In this document: piece by piece, positions 1 to 8,743 of the stretch
Layout of the letters: each line of letters opens with the position of its first letter
Position numbering within the stretch: position 1 is the first letter of the stretch
Assembly (NCBI RefSeq): GCF_914484835.1
Contig: NZ_CAJZAR010000043.1
Span: forward strand, 124,001-188,000
From: Paraburkholderia tropica
GTDB taxonomy: Bacteria; Pseudomonadota; Gammaproteobacteria; Burkholderiales; Burkholderiaceae
Direction of reading: 5' to 3'
Length of the DNA: 64,000 bases
The notes under the pieces: model-generated
The model's database searches: none
What the model was told of the DNA's origin: nothing
What the model saw: only the letters and a program-made list of their open reading frames with translations
Position numbers and translations under genes: made by a program

Positions 1-515
1 GCGGGAGCGGGTGCTGGCGAAGCGGGCACGGGCGTCTTCAACATCACGGCCCCGCCGCTCGCAGGCGTGTCGCCGTCTCCACGCAGCGCGCGCGTGAGTT
101 TGCTGCGCGCGAGCTCGTCGATGTCGTGCAGCGTGAGGTGACTGTCGCCAGTCACGTCGGCCACCGTGGTCCCGGCAGCGCCAGCGCTCGCGGCCGGAGC
201 GCTTGCGGCAATTGCGCGTGTGCGCGCCGCCTCGTCGGTCACGCGGGACGCCGGCACCGCCGTGGAAGCCGCAGGAGCAATCGTCGATGAGGCGACGACG
301 GGATGCGATACCGGGTGCGATTCGGCGTGCCCCACTGGATGCGCGACAGGCGCAGCTCCCGTCGATGCAGGCATGGATGAAGGCGCGGGTGCGATGGCCG
401 CCGCGAAAGATGGCGCTGTGGCGTTGGCGGCGTGGGCCGGGGGGGCAGCAGCGACACCGGCAAGCAGCGCGATGCCAAACGGCACGGCCAGGTGGCGTGA
501 TTTAGTGGACGACAT
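1..515 (-). CDS. pilP: PilP-like type IVb pilus protein, 3' end cut by window edge
   Basis: The reading frame runs without a stop from ATG at 515 off the left edge. It starts inside the end of pilO (stop 502-504), so translation is probably coupled. The N-terminus has a signal-peptide-like stretch (MSSTKSRHLAVPFGIALLAG, then Ala-rich). A long low-complexity Ala/Pro/His/Ser linker follows. Near residue 125 the protein becomes ordered (TTVADVTGDSHLTLHDIDEL). A short exported protein directly after pilN-pilO is pilP in R64-type thin-pilus operons, where PilP is an inner-membrane/periplasmic alignment protein. The call rests on position and on this weak similarity; the conserved C-terminus lies outside the window. 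Confidence 0.6.
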   Translation of the reverse strand, partial: MSSTKSRHLAVPFGIALLAGVAAAPPAHAANATAPSFAAAIAPAPSSMPASTGAAPVAHPVGHAESHPVSHPVVASSTIAPAASTAVPASRVTDEAARTRAIAASAPAASAGAAGTTVADVTGDSHLTLHDIDELARSKLTRALRGDGDTPASGGAVMLKTPVPASPAPAP

Positions 516-1818
516 AGTATTTGCCCTTCGCAACGAAATGGATGCCGACCTTGCCCAGTTCCTCGGGCGCGGCGGTGTCGAGCTTTACGCTCAGGGACTC
601 GAGGGTCATGTTCGGCGGCAGCGCAGCAAGCAGCGGCGATTGCCACCGGTAGCCGTCGATTTCCCACCGCCCCTCGCGCAGCAGCGCCCGACCACGCTCG
701 TCGCGCGGCGGCGGCTCCGGGATCAGTGCACGGCTCGGTTCGAGCTTGACCTCGTAACCGAAGCTCTGGAGATTGAGCGGCTTGATGGACATGCGCTGTG
801 GCGGCGTCTGCAGCATTTCGATCAGCCGCTGTTCGTCGGGCCACGCCTTCATGTCCGAGACGGACAGATTTGCAACGCGTGGTACTTCAGGTCCGCGCGC
901 ATAAAGATGCAGTCCATCCGGCGCGAATGTGACCGGCTGCATTGCGGCCGGCGCACTGCGCGAGAAGTCCTCGAATGCACCGCCCGCGCGCTGGTACGTC
1001 ATCGAGCATGCCCCCGTCGACGGGCATTCGGCCTTCTCGAACTGCCAGCCCGAGCGGTTCGTGTCGATGTAGTCGAGCAGCGTGAGCGCGCCGGGCGCCA
1101 GTTGCGATGCGAGCGGCCTGTGGCCCGCGAACACCTGGCGCATGGCCTGCTCATAGCGCTGATCCCAGCTCGGCGCCGTGTTCACGACCGGCGGCGGGTT
1201 GAGCGCGCCCCACATCTGCTTTCCGGCGAAGCCCGCGATCGCCAGCGCGAGCAGCAGCACAACGGACGTCGGAATGCCGCCCGGCACGCGCTTGATGCGC
1301 CCCGCTTTCTTCTGCTGCAGCAGCTCGGCGGGACTGAACCGTTCATCGCCCGGTTCGAGCGCGTCGCCCGAGACCAGCACTGTCAGCCCCAGGGGCAGCC
1401 TTGCACACTGCAGCTCGATCTCTTCACGACGTTTCGCTGCGGCGGCGAGCGCGATCACTTCATCACGGCGCACCGCGCCACGCACGACGTGCACAAGATG
1501 TACCTGCGCGCCGTCCTGCATGAGCACGAGTACGGCGGGCTTCGCGCGCACGCGCTCGAGCATGGCAACGCGCGCGGCGCCCGAATAAAGCTTTGCGCCA
1601 CGCAGCTCGCCCTTCTCCCCGGGCGCGGAAACACCGGGCGCGCAGAAGCCGCCGATCAGCTCGGTGCCGACTGTCATTTCGACGTAGTGCGTCGCGGAGA
1701 AGTCGCCCGCGTAGCGTGCGCGGCTCTCCTTCGCCCCCTTCTCCGGATAGGCACTCCACTCAAGCCCGAACGCGAGGCGCGCGCGCTTGTCTCCGGGTAG
1801 CGGTTCAGTGATATGCAT
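502..1818 (-). CDS. pilO: Type IVb pilus accessory protein PilO
   Basis: The protein is 438 aa from ATG 1818. An in-frame GTG at 1893 lies inside pilN and gives a poor N-terminus, so 1818, 11 bp after the pilN stop, is preferred. It has an N-terminal cytoplasmic domain of about 180 residues, one transmembrane helix near residues 183-199 (SVVLLLALAIAGFAGKQ), and a periplasmic C-terminal domain ending GKYYVVH. This layout and its place between pilN and pilP match PilO of R64-type type IVb pili, an inner-membrane protein that links the ATPase platform to the secretin. It overlaps pilP by 14 bp. Confidence 0.72.
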   Translation of the reverse strand: MHITEPLPGDKRARLAFGLEWSAYPEKGAKESRARYAGDFSATHYVEMTVGTELIGGFCAPGVSAPGEKGELRGAKLYSGAARVAMLERVRAKPAVLVLMQDGAQVHLVHVVRGAVRRDEVIALAAAAKRREEIELQCARLPLGLTVLVSGDALEPGDERFSPAELLQQKKAGRIKRVPGGIPTSVVLLLALAIAGFAGKQMWGALNPPPVVNTAPSWDQRYEQAMRQVFAGHRPLASQLAPGALTLLDYIDTNRSGWQFEKAECPSTGACSMTYQRAGGAFEDFSRSAPAAMQPVTFAPDGLHLYARGPEVPRVANLSVSDMKAWPDEQRLIEMLQTPPQRMSIKPLNLQSFGYEVKLEPSRALIPEPPPRDERGRALLREGRWEIDGYRWQSPLLAALPPNMTLESLSVKLDTAAPEELGKVGIHFVAKGKYYVVH

Positions 1819-1829
1819 GCCGGTCGCGC

Positions 1830-3464
1830 TCACATCGAAGGCACAACGCTGGCCGTGAGCATCACGATCTGGAACGTGCGCGACTTGTTCCACGTCCCCG
1901 TGATACCAGCAAGGCCGCCGTTGGTCGTGCTGTCCGCCGTGTCCGTCACCGCGCCGTAGAGCACGACGGTCTGGCCATCCGAGAGCGAAATCGTCTGGTC
2001 ATCCTTGTTGCCGATGACGTGCGCAAGCTGGATCGACTGGGCGGTTTGACCCGAGCCCGCGCCCGCCGTGGTGAAGGGTCCGTTCTGCTTGGACGAATCA
2101 CGCCAGTACGCGAGTACGATCTGGTTGTGATCGTTCACGGCGGGCAGGATGTGCAGGAAGTCGCCTGTCGTGAGCGTGCCCGGCGTGAGGCCCACCACGC
2201 CGCTCGACGTGCCCGTGAGGCTCCCCGACGAAGGCGATGTCGTGCGCAGATAGTCGTCCGACTGGAAGTTCGCCACCGACACCGGCAGACCGTTCAATGT
2301 CATCTTGGTGATCGTGTTGTCGGAGACCGTGCGGCCATACTGGTTCAACCCGTTAATGACCGCGTTCGTGCCCGAGAACGGCGCGTTCGACTGCAACACC
2401 GAGAAGCCCATCGTGCCACCGCCCGAGGCAAGCGACGTCGGCGAGGCAAAACTCACGGCCCACTTCGCGAGGCCGCCCTGGATGCTGTTGAACACCACAT
2501 CGGCATTCAGTCCGGACTGGGTTCCACGATTGAGTGCGATCTGGATCGTGCGCACGCGCAATGCCACCTGACGCGTCGAGATGGCGTTTTCGTTCTTGAG
2601 CAGTGCGCCCATGCGGTCGGCCGCTTCTTTCGTGTCGTACACCATGACGAGGCGACTTTGCGGATTGACGGTGATCTTGCCCATCGGCGAGCGAAGGTCA
2701 TTCAGTTCTGCTGTGATGCTCGCGATCTGGTCGAACTCGCCCTTGCGGCCGGTCGACGTCACGGCCGAAAACGAGCCCGTGTCGTTGGTCGAGCCGCCGG
2801 TCGAGCCCGTGGACTGGTTGCCGGTCGACGTGTCGGTGCCCTTCGACATCTTCGATTCGATCGACACCTTCCCCGGAATCGCTGCGATCTGGAACATGCG
2901 CGTGACGAAGCGGCTGACGTTGATGGTCGAGCCGTCGAATGACCAGTCGAGACCGAGGTCTTCGGTCACGTCGTGCATGTACTGGCCAACACCGCAGCCC
3001 TCGCAAGGCTGCTCGTACACGGGCTCTTCGGTGGTCTTCAGGCCCACGCCCACCATCGCCTGCGTCGTCTTGCCGTCGTTGCTCGGACGCGGGATCAGCG
3101 AGTCGCGCGGGATGTACACGTCCGGGCTCACGTGCACCGGATAGCCCGTCGCGTTCGACACGAGGGTCGCGATGGTCCTGATGCCCAGCTTCGGCGGGAA
3201 GGTGACTTTCTTGTCGCGGAAGATCGCGGGCAGCGTCGCCTCGTAGGCAACCGGAACCGGGCGATCGCCAAGGAACGCGCTCGGCACAAGCTCAACGAGC
3301 GGAATGCCTTGCCCGAAGCCGCCGTAGGCAGAAGACGCCGTGAGGTTCGCCTGGTTATAGGCGTCGTTCACGTCGCCCTGCGTGACAGCGCAACCGGCAA
3401 GCGTCGCCAGGAGCGCCGAAGCCACGGTGGCGGCAATGAGAGAGCGGTGACGGAGTTGGCGCAT
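1830..3464 (-). CDS. pilN: PilN-family type IVb pilus secretin lipoprotein
   Basis: The protein is 544 aa and starts with a lipoprotein signal peptide whose lipobox is LAGC with Cys25. It then has periplasmic N-domains (an STN-like stretch with TFPPKLGIRTIATLVSNATG) and a C-terminal secretin domain with beta-strand/Gly-Ser-rich sequence (SLSDGQTVVLYGAVTDTADS, then RTFQIVMLTASVVP). This is the usual length and plan of PilN/BfpB outer-membrane secretins, which form the channel through which the type IVb pilus leaves the cell. Ser/Thr/Gly-rich segments near residues 205-245 and 400-430 may be flexible linkers. The gene begins 4 bp after the TcpQ-like gene ends. Confidence 0.85.
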   Translation of the reverse strand: MRQLRHRSLIAATVASALLATLAGCAVTQGDVNDAYNQANLTASSAYGGFGQGIPLVELVPSAFLGDRPVPVAYEATLPAIFRDKKVTFPPKLGIRTIATLVSNATGYPVHVSPDVYIPRDSLIPRPSNDGKTTQAMVGVGLKTTEEPVYEQPCEGCGVGQYMHDVTEDLGLDWSFDGSTINVSRFVTRMFQIAAIPGKVSIESKMSKGTDTSTGNQSTGSTGGSTNDTGSFSAVTSTGRKGEFDQIASITAELNDLRSPMGKITVNPQSRLVMVYDTKEAADRMGALLKNENAISTRQVALRVRTIQIALNRGTQSGLNADVVFNSIQGGLAKWAVSFASPTSLASGGGTMGFSVLQSNAPFSGTNAVINGLNQYGRTVSDNTITKMTLNGLPVSVANFQSDDYLRTTSPSSGSLTGTSSGVVGLTPGTLTTGDFLHILPAVNDHNQIVLAYWRDSSKQNGPFTTAGAGSGQTAQSIQLAHVIGNKDDQTISLSDGQTVVLYGAVTDTADSTTNGGLAGITGTWNKSRTFQIVMLTASVVPSM

Positions 3465-3468
3465 CGGA

Positions 3469-4059
3469 TCAGTCCTTGCAGTTCGCCGCGCGCGCGATCA
3501 CGCGGATGACATTGTTGGTGTGCTCGCAGACACGCGCGGGCGTGCGCATATGGTTGGTGGCCTCCATCACCTGCGTGAGCACGGAGCGGAAGTCGCCGGT
3601 GAAGGTCGCGTTGAACTCAACCGGCAGGTCGTCGTCGATTTTCCAGGCGAGTTGCCAGCCGAGCGTTTGCAGCCACGCATCCAGCGCATTGCGCAGGTTC
3701 ATCGACTGCGGCGTGATCGAGAACGTCATCGTGCCGGCCGGCTCACCGCCAGGCGCGCCAGGGAGAACGACAGACTTCACGTCGGTCGACGTCGCGAGCG
3801 GCGCGGAAGCGAGCATTGCGGCGGGCGCGTTCGACGCAGCGGCCACGCCCGCGGGCGGCGCGGGAGCTGACACTGCCGACGCAGGCACCGGGGCCGATGC
3901 TCCGCCAGGCGCGGGGGCAGCGAGCGAGCCCGGGCCGAGCACCTGCCAGCCATCGCCCGCGGGCGCGGGCACCTTTGACCGGTCGGGTTCGACGGCGGCG
4001 GCAGCGGTGGCGCAACAGAGAGCCAGCAGGGACGACGCGAGGATGGGAATTTTTCTCAT
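3469..4059 (-). CDS. TcpQ/PilL-type pilus biogenesis protein
   Basis: This is a 196-aa exported protein with a signal peptide of about 22 residues (MRKIPILASSLLALCCATAA). An Ala/Pro-rich linker to residue 100 leads to a C-terminal TcpQ-like domain (NLRNALDAWLQTLGWQLAWK, then FTGDFRSVLTQVMEATN and IRVIARAANC). In toxin-coregulated and R64 pili, TcpQ/PilL is the periplasmic partner that stabilises the secretin, which fits its place directly before pilN. The start ATG 4059 lies 3 bp beyond the stop of the preceding transglycosylase gene. Whether to name it pilL is a matter of convention, so no symbol is given. Confidence 0.7.
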   Translation of the reverse strand: MRKIPILASSLLALCCATAAAAVEPDRSKVPAPAGDGWQVLGPGSLAAPAPGGASAPVPASAVSAPAPPAGVAAASNAPAAMLASAPLATSTDVKSVVLPGAPGGEPAGTMTFSITPQSMNLRNALDAWLQTLGWQLAWKIDDDLPVEFNATFTGDFRSVLTQVMEATNHMRTPARVCEHTNNVIRVIARAANCKD

Positions 4060-4062
4060 TGC

Positions 4063-4485
4063 TTAGTGCCCCTGCAGGCGGCGATAGATCGAGTTGGCGT
4101 AGACGAGCTGGTGCGCACTCGTCGGCGAGTTGTAGGCGCCCACGGCCTTCCAGGTCGGACCGAACTGCCGGATGTTGGACGCGAGAATCCACGTGCCGAC
4201 GTAGGCGTTCACACAGGCGTTGAAGAGGTGCTCGCGCCGGATGCCGTAGCGCGCGAGCTTTGGCAGCCATGACGAATTGATCTGCATGAGGCCGATGTCT
4301 TCGGTGCCGTTGCGGTTCACGTTGACGGCGTCCGCGCGCATGCCCGACTCCTGTTTCGCGATCGCGCGCACGAGCTGCACGTTGATGTGGCGGAATGCCG
4401 CCGCGTCGTCGAGACAGTCGGCGTGTGCAACGAAGGGCGTGACGCTGGCCAGAGCCGCGGCAGTGGCGATAAAGAGCGGGCGCAT
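4063..4485 (-). CDS. IagB/BfpH-like lytic transglycosylase
   Basis: The protein is 140 aa from ATG 4485, whose ATGA overlaps the stop of the upstream gene. A longer frame to 4848 exists only because that upstream gene is open in this frame. It has a signal peptide (MRPLFIATAAALASVTPFVA) followed by an SLT domain with the catalytic Glu in AIAKQESGMR, the ENIGLMQIN-type motif (TEDIGLMQINSSWLPKL) and AVGAYNS. Small enzymes of this kind (IagB, BfpH, PilT of R64) cut peptidoglycan locally so that secretion or pilus machines can cross the wall. It is the second transglycosylase in this operon. Confidence 0.88.
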   Translation of the reverse strand: MRPLFIATAAALASVTPFVAHADCLDDAAAFRHINVQLVRAIAKQESGMRADAVNVNRNGTEDIGLMQINSSWLPKLARYGIRREHLFNACVNAYVGTWILASNIRQFGPTWKAVGAYNSPTSAHQLVYANSIYRRLQGH

Positions 4486-5726
4486 CACGACGACGCCCCC
4501 GTACGCTCGAAATACTTCACGTCGTGGCGGCGCAGCACGCTGATGGTCTGGCCGTCGGCAGTCACGATGAACTGTTCGGAGGTGCCGTTGAACATGAAGT
4601 AGCGGCCCTTCTGTTCGCCCGAACCGAGGTGATGGACATCGGCAACCGTCACGTTGATCACGCTGGGCGCGAACTTGAAGTACGTCTGGCCGCCCTCGTC
4701 GAACACGGATTCGAGATGCGCGGCGTTGCCCACAGGAAAGTCGTAGACCGTGCCCGCATTGCGCGCGACCTCGACGTGGTTCGTCGCGTCGGCAACGACG
4801 AAGCGATCTGCCCGGTCGATCGTCATCACGTTCGTACCGGCATCCCATTTCGGATGCAGCGACGTGCCGTCCGCCGTCGTGAACTTGAGGTCCTTCGGCT
4901 TCGCGGCGAAGCGGATCTGCGTGTGCGTATCGTCGCCATCGCGGATGGCGTTGGCACCGAAGTACTTCGCAAGCAGGGACTCGGGCGCGGACACATCATG
5001 CGTTCTTGTCGCAACGGTCGCGGCCGGCTGCGACGACGCGGCCACCGCGTAATTGAGCGCACCGGACTTCTCGACATCACGGCGCAGGCGCACGTGGCGC
5101 GTGTCAAAGTCGACATCGGCGTAGAGGCCGCTCGCGTTCATCAGACGGTCCAGCGCGTGCAGCCAGTTCTCGCCGGGCTGGGTCTCGAAGCGCGTCGCCG
5201 CGGTCAGGTCTACGTCCTTTTGCGCCGTTCCGCTCCAGCCCTGCGGCACGAGTGCCTTGACCGTCGCCGCCACCGGCATGTTTGCGTTCAGGTTGCGCAC
5301 GGGATCGAGCGCACCGTGCTCGCCGATGAGCGCCAGGCGCCCGCTGAAACCGGCGAACGCCACCGGCTGGTCGTCGCCCGAACCGGGCACGATGCCGTGC
5401 CCGCCGATGAAGCTGTTCGCGCGGTTCCACGTCGCGGTTGCGGTGTGGCCGGACACGCTGTACTGGATCGACGCAGGCGTGCCATCGACCACGATATAGG
5501 GGCCTTCGGGATGACTGCCTGCGACGGTGATGGCCTGCCCCGCACGCGGCTGGATGTAGGTCTTCGAACCGTCGTTGAAAATCAGCGCGGGCCGCTCGGC
5601 GATGCCGCCCACGACTTCGTAGTCGAAGTCGAACGGGTCGGTGTTGGCGGCACTCGCGAATGGCGCAGCGAAGGACGCAGCCAGGAGCGCGCCGAGGATC
5701 GCGAGGCGGTTAGCGGTCTGCTTCAT
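4485..5726 (-). CDS. Hybrid protein with VirB9-like and TcpQ-like segments
   Basis: This is a 413-aa exported protein (signal MKQTANRLAILGALLAASFA). Residues about 35-105 resemble the C-terminal VirB9/TrbG beta domain (RPALIFNDGSKTYIQPRAGQ, then GPYIVVDGTPASIQYSV). Residues about 185-230 resemble a TcpQ/PilL domain (GENWLHALDRLMNASGLYAD, then DTRHVRLRR). Residues about 335-405 again resemble the VirB9 C-terminal domain (LESVFDEGGQTYFKFAPSVI, then ISVLRRHDVKYF). It lies between the VirB8-9-10 core and the pilus genes and could physically bridge the two machines; that role is inference. Domain boundaries were judged by eye and need profile searches. ATGA overlaps link it to both neighbours. Confidence 0.6.
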   Translation of the reverse strand: MKQTANRLAILGALLAASFAAPFASAANTDPFDFDYEVVGGIAERPALIFNDGSKTYIQPRAGQAITVAGSHPEGPYIVVDGTPASIQYSVSGHTATATWNRANSFIGGHGIVPGSGDDQPVAFAGFSGRLALIGEHGALDPVRNLNANMPVAATVKALVPQGWSGTAQKDVDLTAATRFETQPGENWLHALDRLMNASGLYADVDFDTRHVRLRRDVEKSGALNYAVAASSQPAATVATRTHDVSAPESLLAKYFGANAIRDGDDTHTQIRFAAKPKDLKFTTADGTSLHPKWDAGTNVMTIDRADRFVVADATNHVEVARNAGTVYDFPVGNAAHLESVFDEGGQTYFKFAPSVINVTVADVHHLGSGEQKGRYFMFNGTSEQFIVTADGQTISVLRRHDVKYFERTGASS

Positions 5727-6547
5727 AGGCCTGCATTAATCTGGTTGAGGTGGCGCACGAAACGCGCGAGATACGCGCTGCCCGGTGCCGGGTTCGCACT
5801 GTGGTAGTACGCGATCGCCTTCGCCACCGAGCGCGTGCTCTGGTAGTTCTCGTTGAGGATGGATTCGGCCACGCGCACATTCGTCGCGGGCGAGAGCGCG
5901 TCCCAGGGCGACGCAAAGCGCTGGTGGTGGTACCGCCAGTTGATCTGAAGGATTCCGACATCGAAGTCGGAACGGCCGGCCGCGATCAGCGCGCGCATCG
6001 CGCCATACGCGTCCTCGCGCGTGCGAAAGAAGAAGCCCCGGCCCGCGACATTTAGCGTCCACGGCCACGCGCGACCGTTATAGGCCGACTCGTTGAGCGC
6101 AATGCCTGCGAGCACCTTCGGATCGACACTGGTGTGCAGCAGCTCGAACGGCGTGACCACGCTCGCGCACGCCCAGCCGCCACGGCCTTCGGTCATCGCA
6201 GCGAGCGCGTCGTCATCCAGTTCGGCGGGTTGCAGCCAGCCACTGCGAACCATCAAGCCGGCGAGCGACTCGTCACGCCCGTCGACCGACACCGTCATGC
6301 CCGCGTCGGGTGTGCTGCGAACCGGCTGCCCCAGCAACGGCGCGGCCCACGTCTCGAACGGCGTGAGCCCGCAATAAAGCACCGGTTTGCCGTCCAGCGT
6401 GGCGACCTCCCGCGCGCTACCCGAACCGAGCACGAGGGACACCGGGCTGATGACCTGGGTGATCGACGGACCTGGAGCCGCAGCGGCATGCGCGCTAACA
6501 GCTATCGCGAGCGCGAGGGACATGAATGCGAGCGCGCGCCTAGCCAC
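5723..6547 (-). CDS. VirB1-like transglycosylase SLT domain protein
   Basis: The protein is 274 aa from GTG 6547, preceded by GGAG seven bases upstream; ATG 6523 is an alternative. It has a signal peptide (MARRALAFMSLALAIAVSAH) and an N-terminal domain of about 110 residues of unknown type. A C-terminal SLT-like domain follows, with the likely catalytic Glu in LAGIALNESAYNGRAWPWTL, then FDVGILQINWRYHHQRF and AIAYYHSA. It overlaps the end of virB10 by 8 bp and the hybrid gene by 4 bp. Its probable job is local opening of peptidoglycan for the T4SS core, as VirB1 does. Two transglycosylases in one operon suggest one per machine. Confidence 0.78.
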   Translation of the reverse strand: MARRALAFMSLALAIAVSAHAAAAPGPSITQVISPVSLVLGSGSAREVATLDGKPVLYCGLTPFETWAAPLLGQPVRSTPDAGMTVSVDGRDESLAGLMVRSGWLQPAELDDDALAAMTEGRGGWACASVVTPFELLHTSVDPKVLAGIALNESAYNGRAWPWTLNVAGRGFFFRTREDAYGAMRALIAAGRSDFDVGILQINWRYHHQRFASPWDALSPATNVRVAESILNENYQSTRSVAKAIAYYHSANPAPGSAYLARFVRHLNQINAGL

Positions 6548-7817
6548 GGTACGGCTCCAGGTGAATGTCGCGATTCACCTTGATCATGAAGCGCTGACCC
6601 GGCTTGATCGTGATCGTGGGTGGAATGTTCTGGTATCGGCTGAGGATCGACTGCGACGTTTGCGCGGCCACCTGCCCGGCCGTGTTGCCGACCTGCGTGA
6701 CACCATACGGGCCACTCGTTGTCGAGCTGGTATCGCTGCCGTCGAAATGGTTGAGCAGGATGGCGGTCAGGAACGACGCGCCATAGATCGTCCAGAAGTG
6801 ATTGTTGACGTCACCCGAGAAGCCCGCATAGCCATTCTGGTCCGCACCCTGTGCGCCATAGAGCGGCACCTGCTTGCCGTTGGGCAGGCGCATCTCGGTG
6901 GCGGCCACGAGGATGCTCTCCTGACCGACCTTGATATCGCTCTGGTACGGTGCAGTGATCATCGTGCCCTTCGGGACCATCAGACACGTGCCCGTGACGC
7001 TGTCGTAGACGTCCTGTTCGACCATCAGCGCGGCCGTACCGGGGCGGTCCGAATTCTCGCCCTCCATGACAAGCACCGGAATGTGATGCGGCGGCGAGAG
7101 CGTGCACGCGCCCGACTGGCCCACGAACCCGGCACTCGAGAACCCTTCGCCCGACGCCGACTGCGCTTTCACATCCTTGATGAACTGGATATCGCGCTGG
7201 GCCGACGAGGTCGTCGAAGCCGTGTTGCCCTGCCCCATGGCCGCGCTCAGCGCCCTGGCCTGGGCTTCAGCCGCGCCCGTCGCCGATTGCTGCGCCGCGG
7301 CCGCCTGCATCGCCATCTGCGCGGGCGTCATCACGCCCTGAACACCGGCCTGGCCGGTCGACTGCGCATTCTGCTGCTCGCTGATCTTTTTGCCCGGCGT
7401 GAAGATGGGCGAAGCGTAGATCGCGTCAACGTTCGCCTGGGTGCCGAGATTGGGCGATGTCGTTTCCTTCGCGAACTGGTCCACCGAAAGCGTCGGCTTC
7501 GAAGTCTGTGTGGGCGCGGATGCGCCGGCCGCCGCCCGCGCCTTGCGTTCGGCTTCGCGCGCGGCGGCCTGCTGGTCCTGGATGATCTTGTCGATGTCTT
7601 CGCCGCTATGCGTGTGATCGACCGACGCCGCCATCTTTGCGGCCTTCTCGGCCTTTGCGTCCGCATCGGCCTGGCTCGCTTCCTTCGACTGGTAGTAGAA
7701 GCCAAGGCCGCCGATGACGAGCGCGAAGAGCATGCCGACGGCGAGCAGCGCGCCGCGCGGCGACTTGCCCTTGGTGACGCGCTCCTGGTCGGTCGCCTGG
7801 GGGTTCTGGTTCGACAT
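6540..7817 (-). CDS. virB10: VirB10/TrbI-family T4SS core protein
   Basis: The 425-aa protein has the VirB10 plan. A short cytoplasmic N-terminus precedes one transmembrane helix near residues 24-42 (LLAVGMLFALVIGGLGFYY). A long periplasmic Ala/Gln-rich linker follows, then a C-terminal beta-barrel TrbI domain from about residue 230 (VMEGENSDRPGTAALMVEQD, then GTCLMVPKGTMITAPY). Conserved TrbI features include RLPNGKQVPLYGAQGADQNG and the antenna-like hydrophobic stretch after VNNHFWTIYGASFLTAILL. VirB10 spans both membranes and senses ATP-driven changes in the T4SS. The gene begins 2 bp after the virB9 stop. Confidence 0.92.
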   Translation of the reverse strand: MSNQNPQATDQERVTKGKSPRGALLAVGMLFALVIGGLGFYYQSKEASQADADAKAEKAAKMAASVDHTHSGEDIDKIIQDQQAAAREAERKARAAAGASAPTQTSKPTLSVDQFAKETTSPNLGTQANVDAIYASPIFTPGKKISEQQNAQSTGQAGVQGVMTPAQMAMQAAAAQQSATGAAEAQARALSAAMGQGNTASTTSSAQRDIQFIKDVKAQSASGEGFSSAGFVGQSGACTLSPPHHIPVLVMEGENSDRPGTAALMVEQDVYDSVTGTCLMVPKGTMITAPYQSDIKVGQESILVAATEMRLPNGKQVPLYGAQGADQNGYAGFSGDVNNHFWTIYGASFLTAILLNHFDGSDTSSTTSGPYGVTQVGNTAGQVAAQTSQSILSRYQNIPPTITIKPGQRFMIKVNRDIHLEPYRG

Positions 7818-7819
7818 GC

Positions 7820-8743
7820 TCAGAACCCGAAGATGCCGCGGCGACCGCGCGTGATCGTCACGTCGTCGCTCCCGGCGCGCAGCACGATCTTGTCGGCGAG
7901 CTGCTGCACGACGATGTACGGGCCGCGACGGATGAAATTCGGCGCGACGTCGTCACCGTGATCCTTGACGATCGGCACAGCGAACGGCGCGCCGGCAGGC
8001 AGGCGCAGCCAGACGAACTTGCCGTCGTCGAACACCGTCTCGGGCTTGAACGGCGCGGAGCCCGACACCGTGTATTCGAAATTGAGCTTCTCGGGCGAGA
8101 CGCCGAGCGGCCCCGAGTCGGTCGAGCCGCTGCGCCCCGCGTCCGGGCCAGCGTCCAGTCCGGCGCCCTGACCTGATCCACCTGCCCCGCCCGCATCTGC
8201 CTCAGCACGCGCGCGCGCCTTCTCCAGCAGCGACTGCTGATAGTGGAAGCGCACGCTCTGGTAGAAGAGGCCGCCGACCGGTGAAGAGACGAGCGTAAAG
8301 TCGTAGTCGCGCAGGTTCGTCGTGATGTGCATCGTGTTGACAAGGGACGGCCGCATCGGCTTGATGTACAGGTGGTTCGCGTTGTCCGAATCCCAGGTCC
8401 ACGACACCGTGTCGCCAAATGCCGGATCGCCGACCAGCTTCTCGCCCGGGGCGAACTCGATCGTCGTGAGCTTCGCGGGCGCGGCCATTACACGAAAAAT
8501 CTGGTCGCGGCTGTAGTTGAAGACCACGATGCGCGCGTCGTTGGGCATCGTCACCGGATCGACACCCGTGTTGTACGGGTTCACCGGACTCATCGGGTCG
8601 CCAATGATCGAGCCGACATCGAGCGGGCCGGAGAGCGTCTGCAGGGACTGCGTCTTGCGCGCGGCGTGCGCGGGGAAGGAGATCGCGAGCGCGCAGACGA
8701 GCGCGGCAAGCGGCACGAGGGAGCGGGATGCCGGGTTCGTCAT
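7820..8743 (-). CDS. virB9: VirB9/TrbG-family T4SS core protein
   Basis: The 307-aa protein has a signal peptide ending near AHA (residue 28). Its N-terminal VirB9 domain (ARIVVFNYSRDQIFRVMAAP, GDTVSWTWDSDN, NHLYIKP, NLRDYDFTL) is joined by a Gly/Ala/Asp-rich linker at residues 180-215 to a C-terminal domain (KPETVFDDGKFVWLRLPAGA, then RRGPYIVVQQLADKIVLRAG). VirB9 forms the outer-membrane core ring with VirB7 and VirB10. Its start overlaps the virB8 stop (ATGA). No separate VirB7-like lipoprotein was seen between these genes. Confidence 0.92.
   Translation of the reverse strand: MTNPASRSLVPLAALVCALAISFPAHAARKTQSLQTLSGPLDVGSIIGDPMSPVNPYNTGVDPVTMPNDARIVVFNYSRDQIFRVMAAPAKLTTIEFAPGEKLVGDPAFGDTVSWTWDSDNANHLYIKPMRPSLVNTMHITTNLRDYDFTLVSSPVGGLFYQSVRFHYQQSLLEKARARAEADAGGAGGSGQGAGLDAGPDAGRSGSTDSGPLGVSPEKLNFEYTVSGSAPFKPETVFDDGKFVWLRLPAGAPFAVPIVKDHGDDVAPNFIRRGPYIVVQQLADKIVLRAGSDDVTITRGRRGIFGF

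Noticed and set aside
166..1800. 544-codon open frame on the plus strand
   Set aside because: It lies opposite pilO and pilP, is Arg/His-rich, and has no family pattern. It is a shadow of GC-rich genes.
4524..5807. 427-codon plus-strand frame
   Set aside because: It mirrors the hybrid VirB9/TcpQ-like gene on the minus strand.
6387..7961. 524-codon plus-strand frame
   Set aside because: It is opposite virB10, which has clear TrbI motifs; the plus-strand product is Arg-rich and meaningless.
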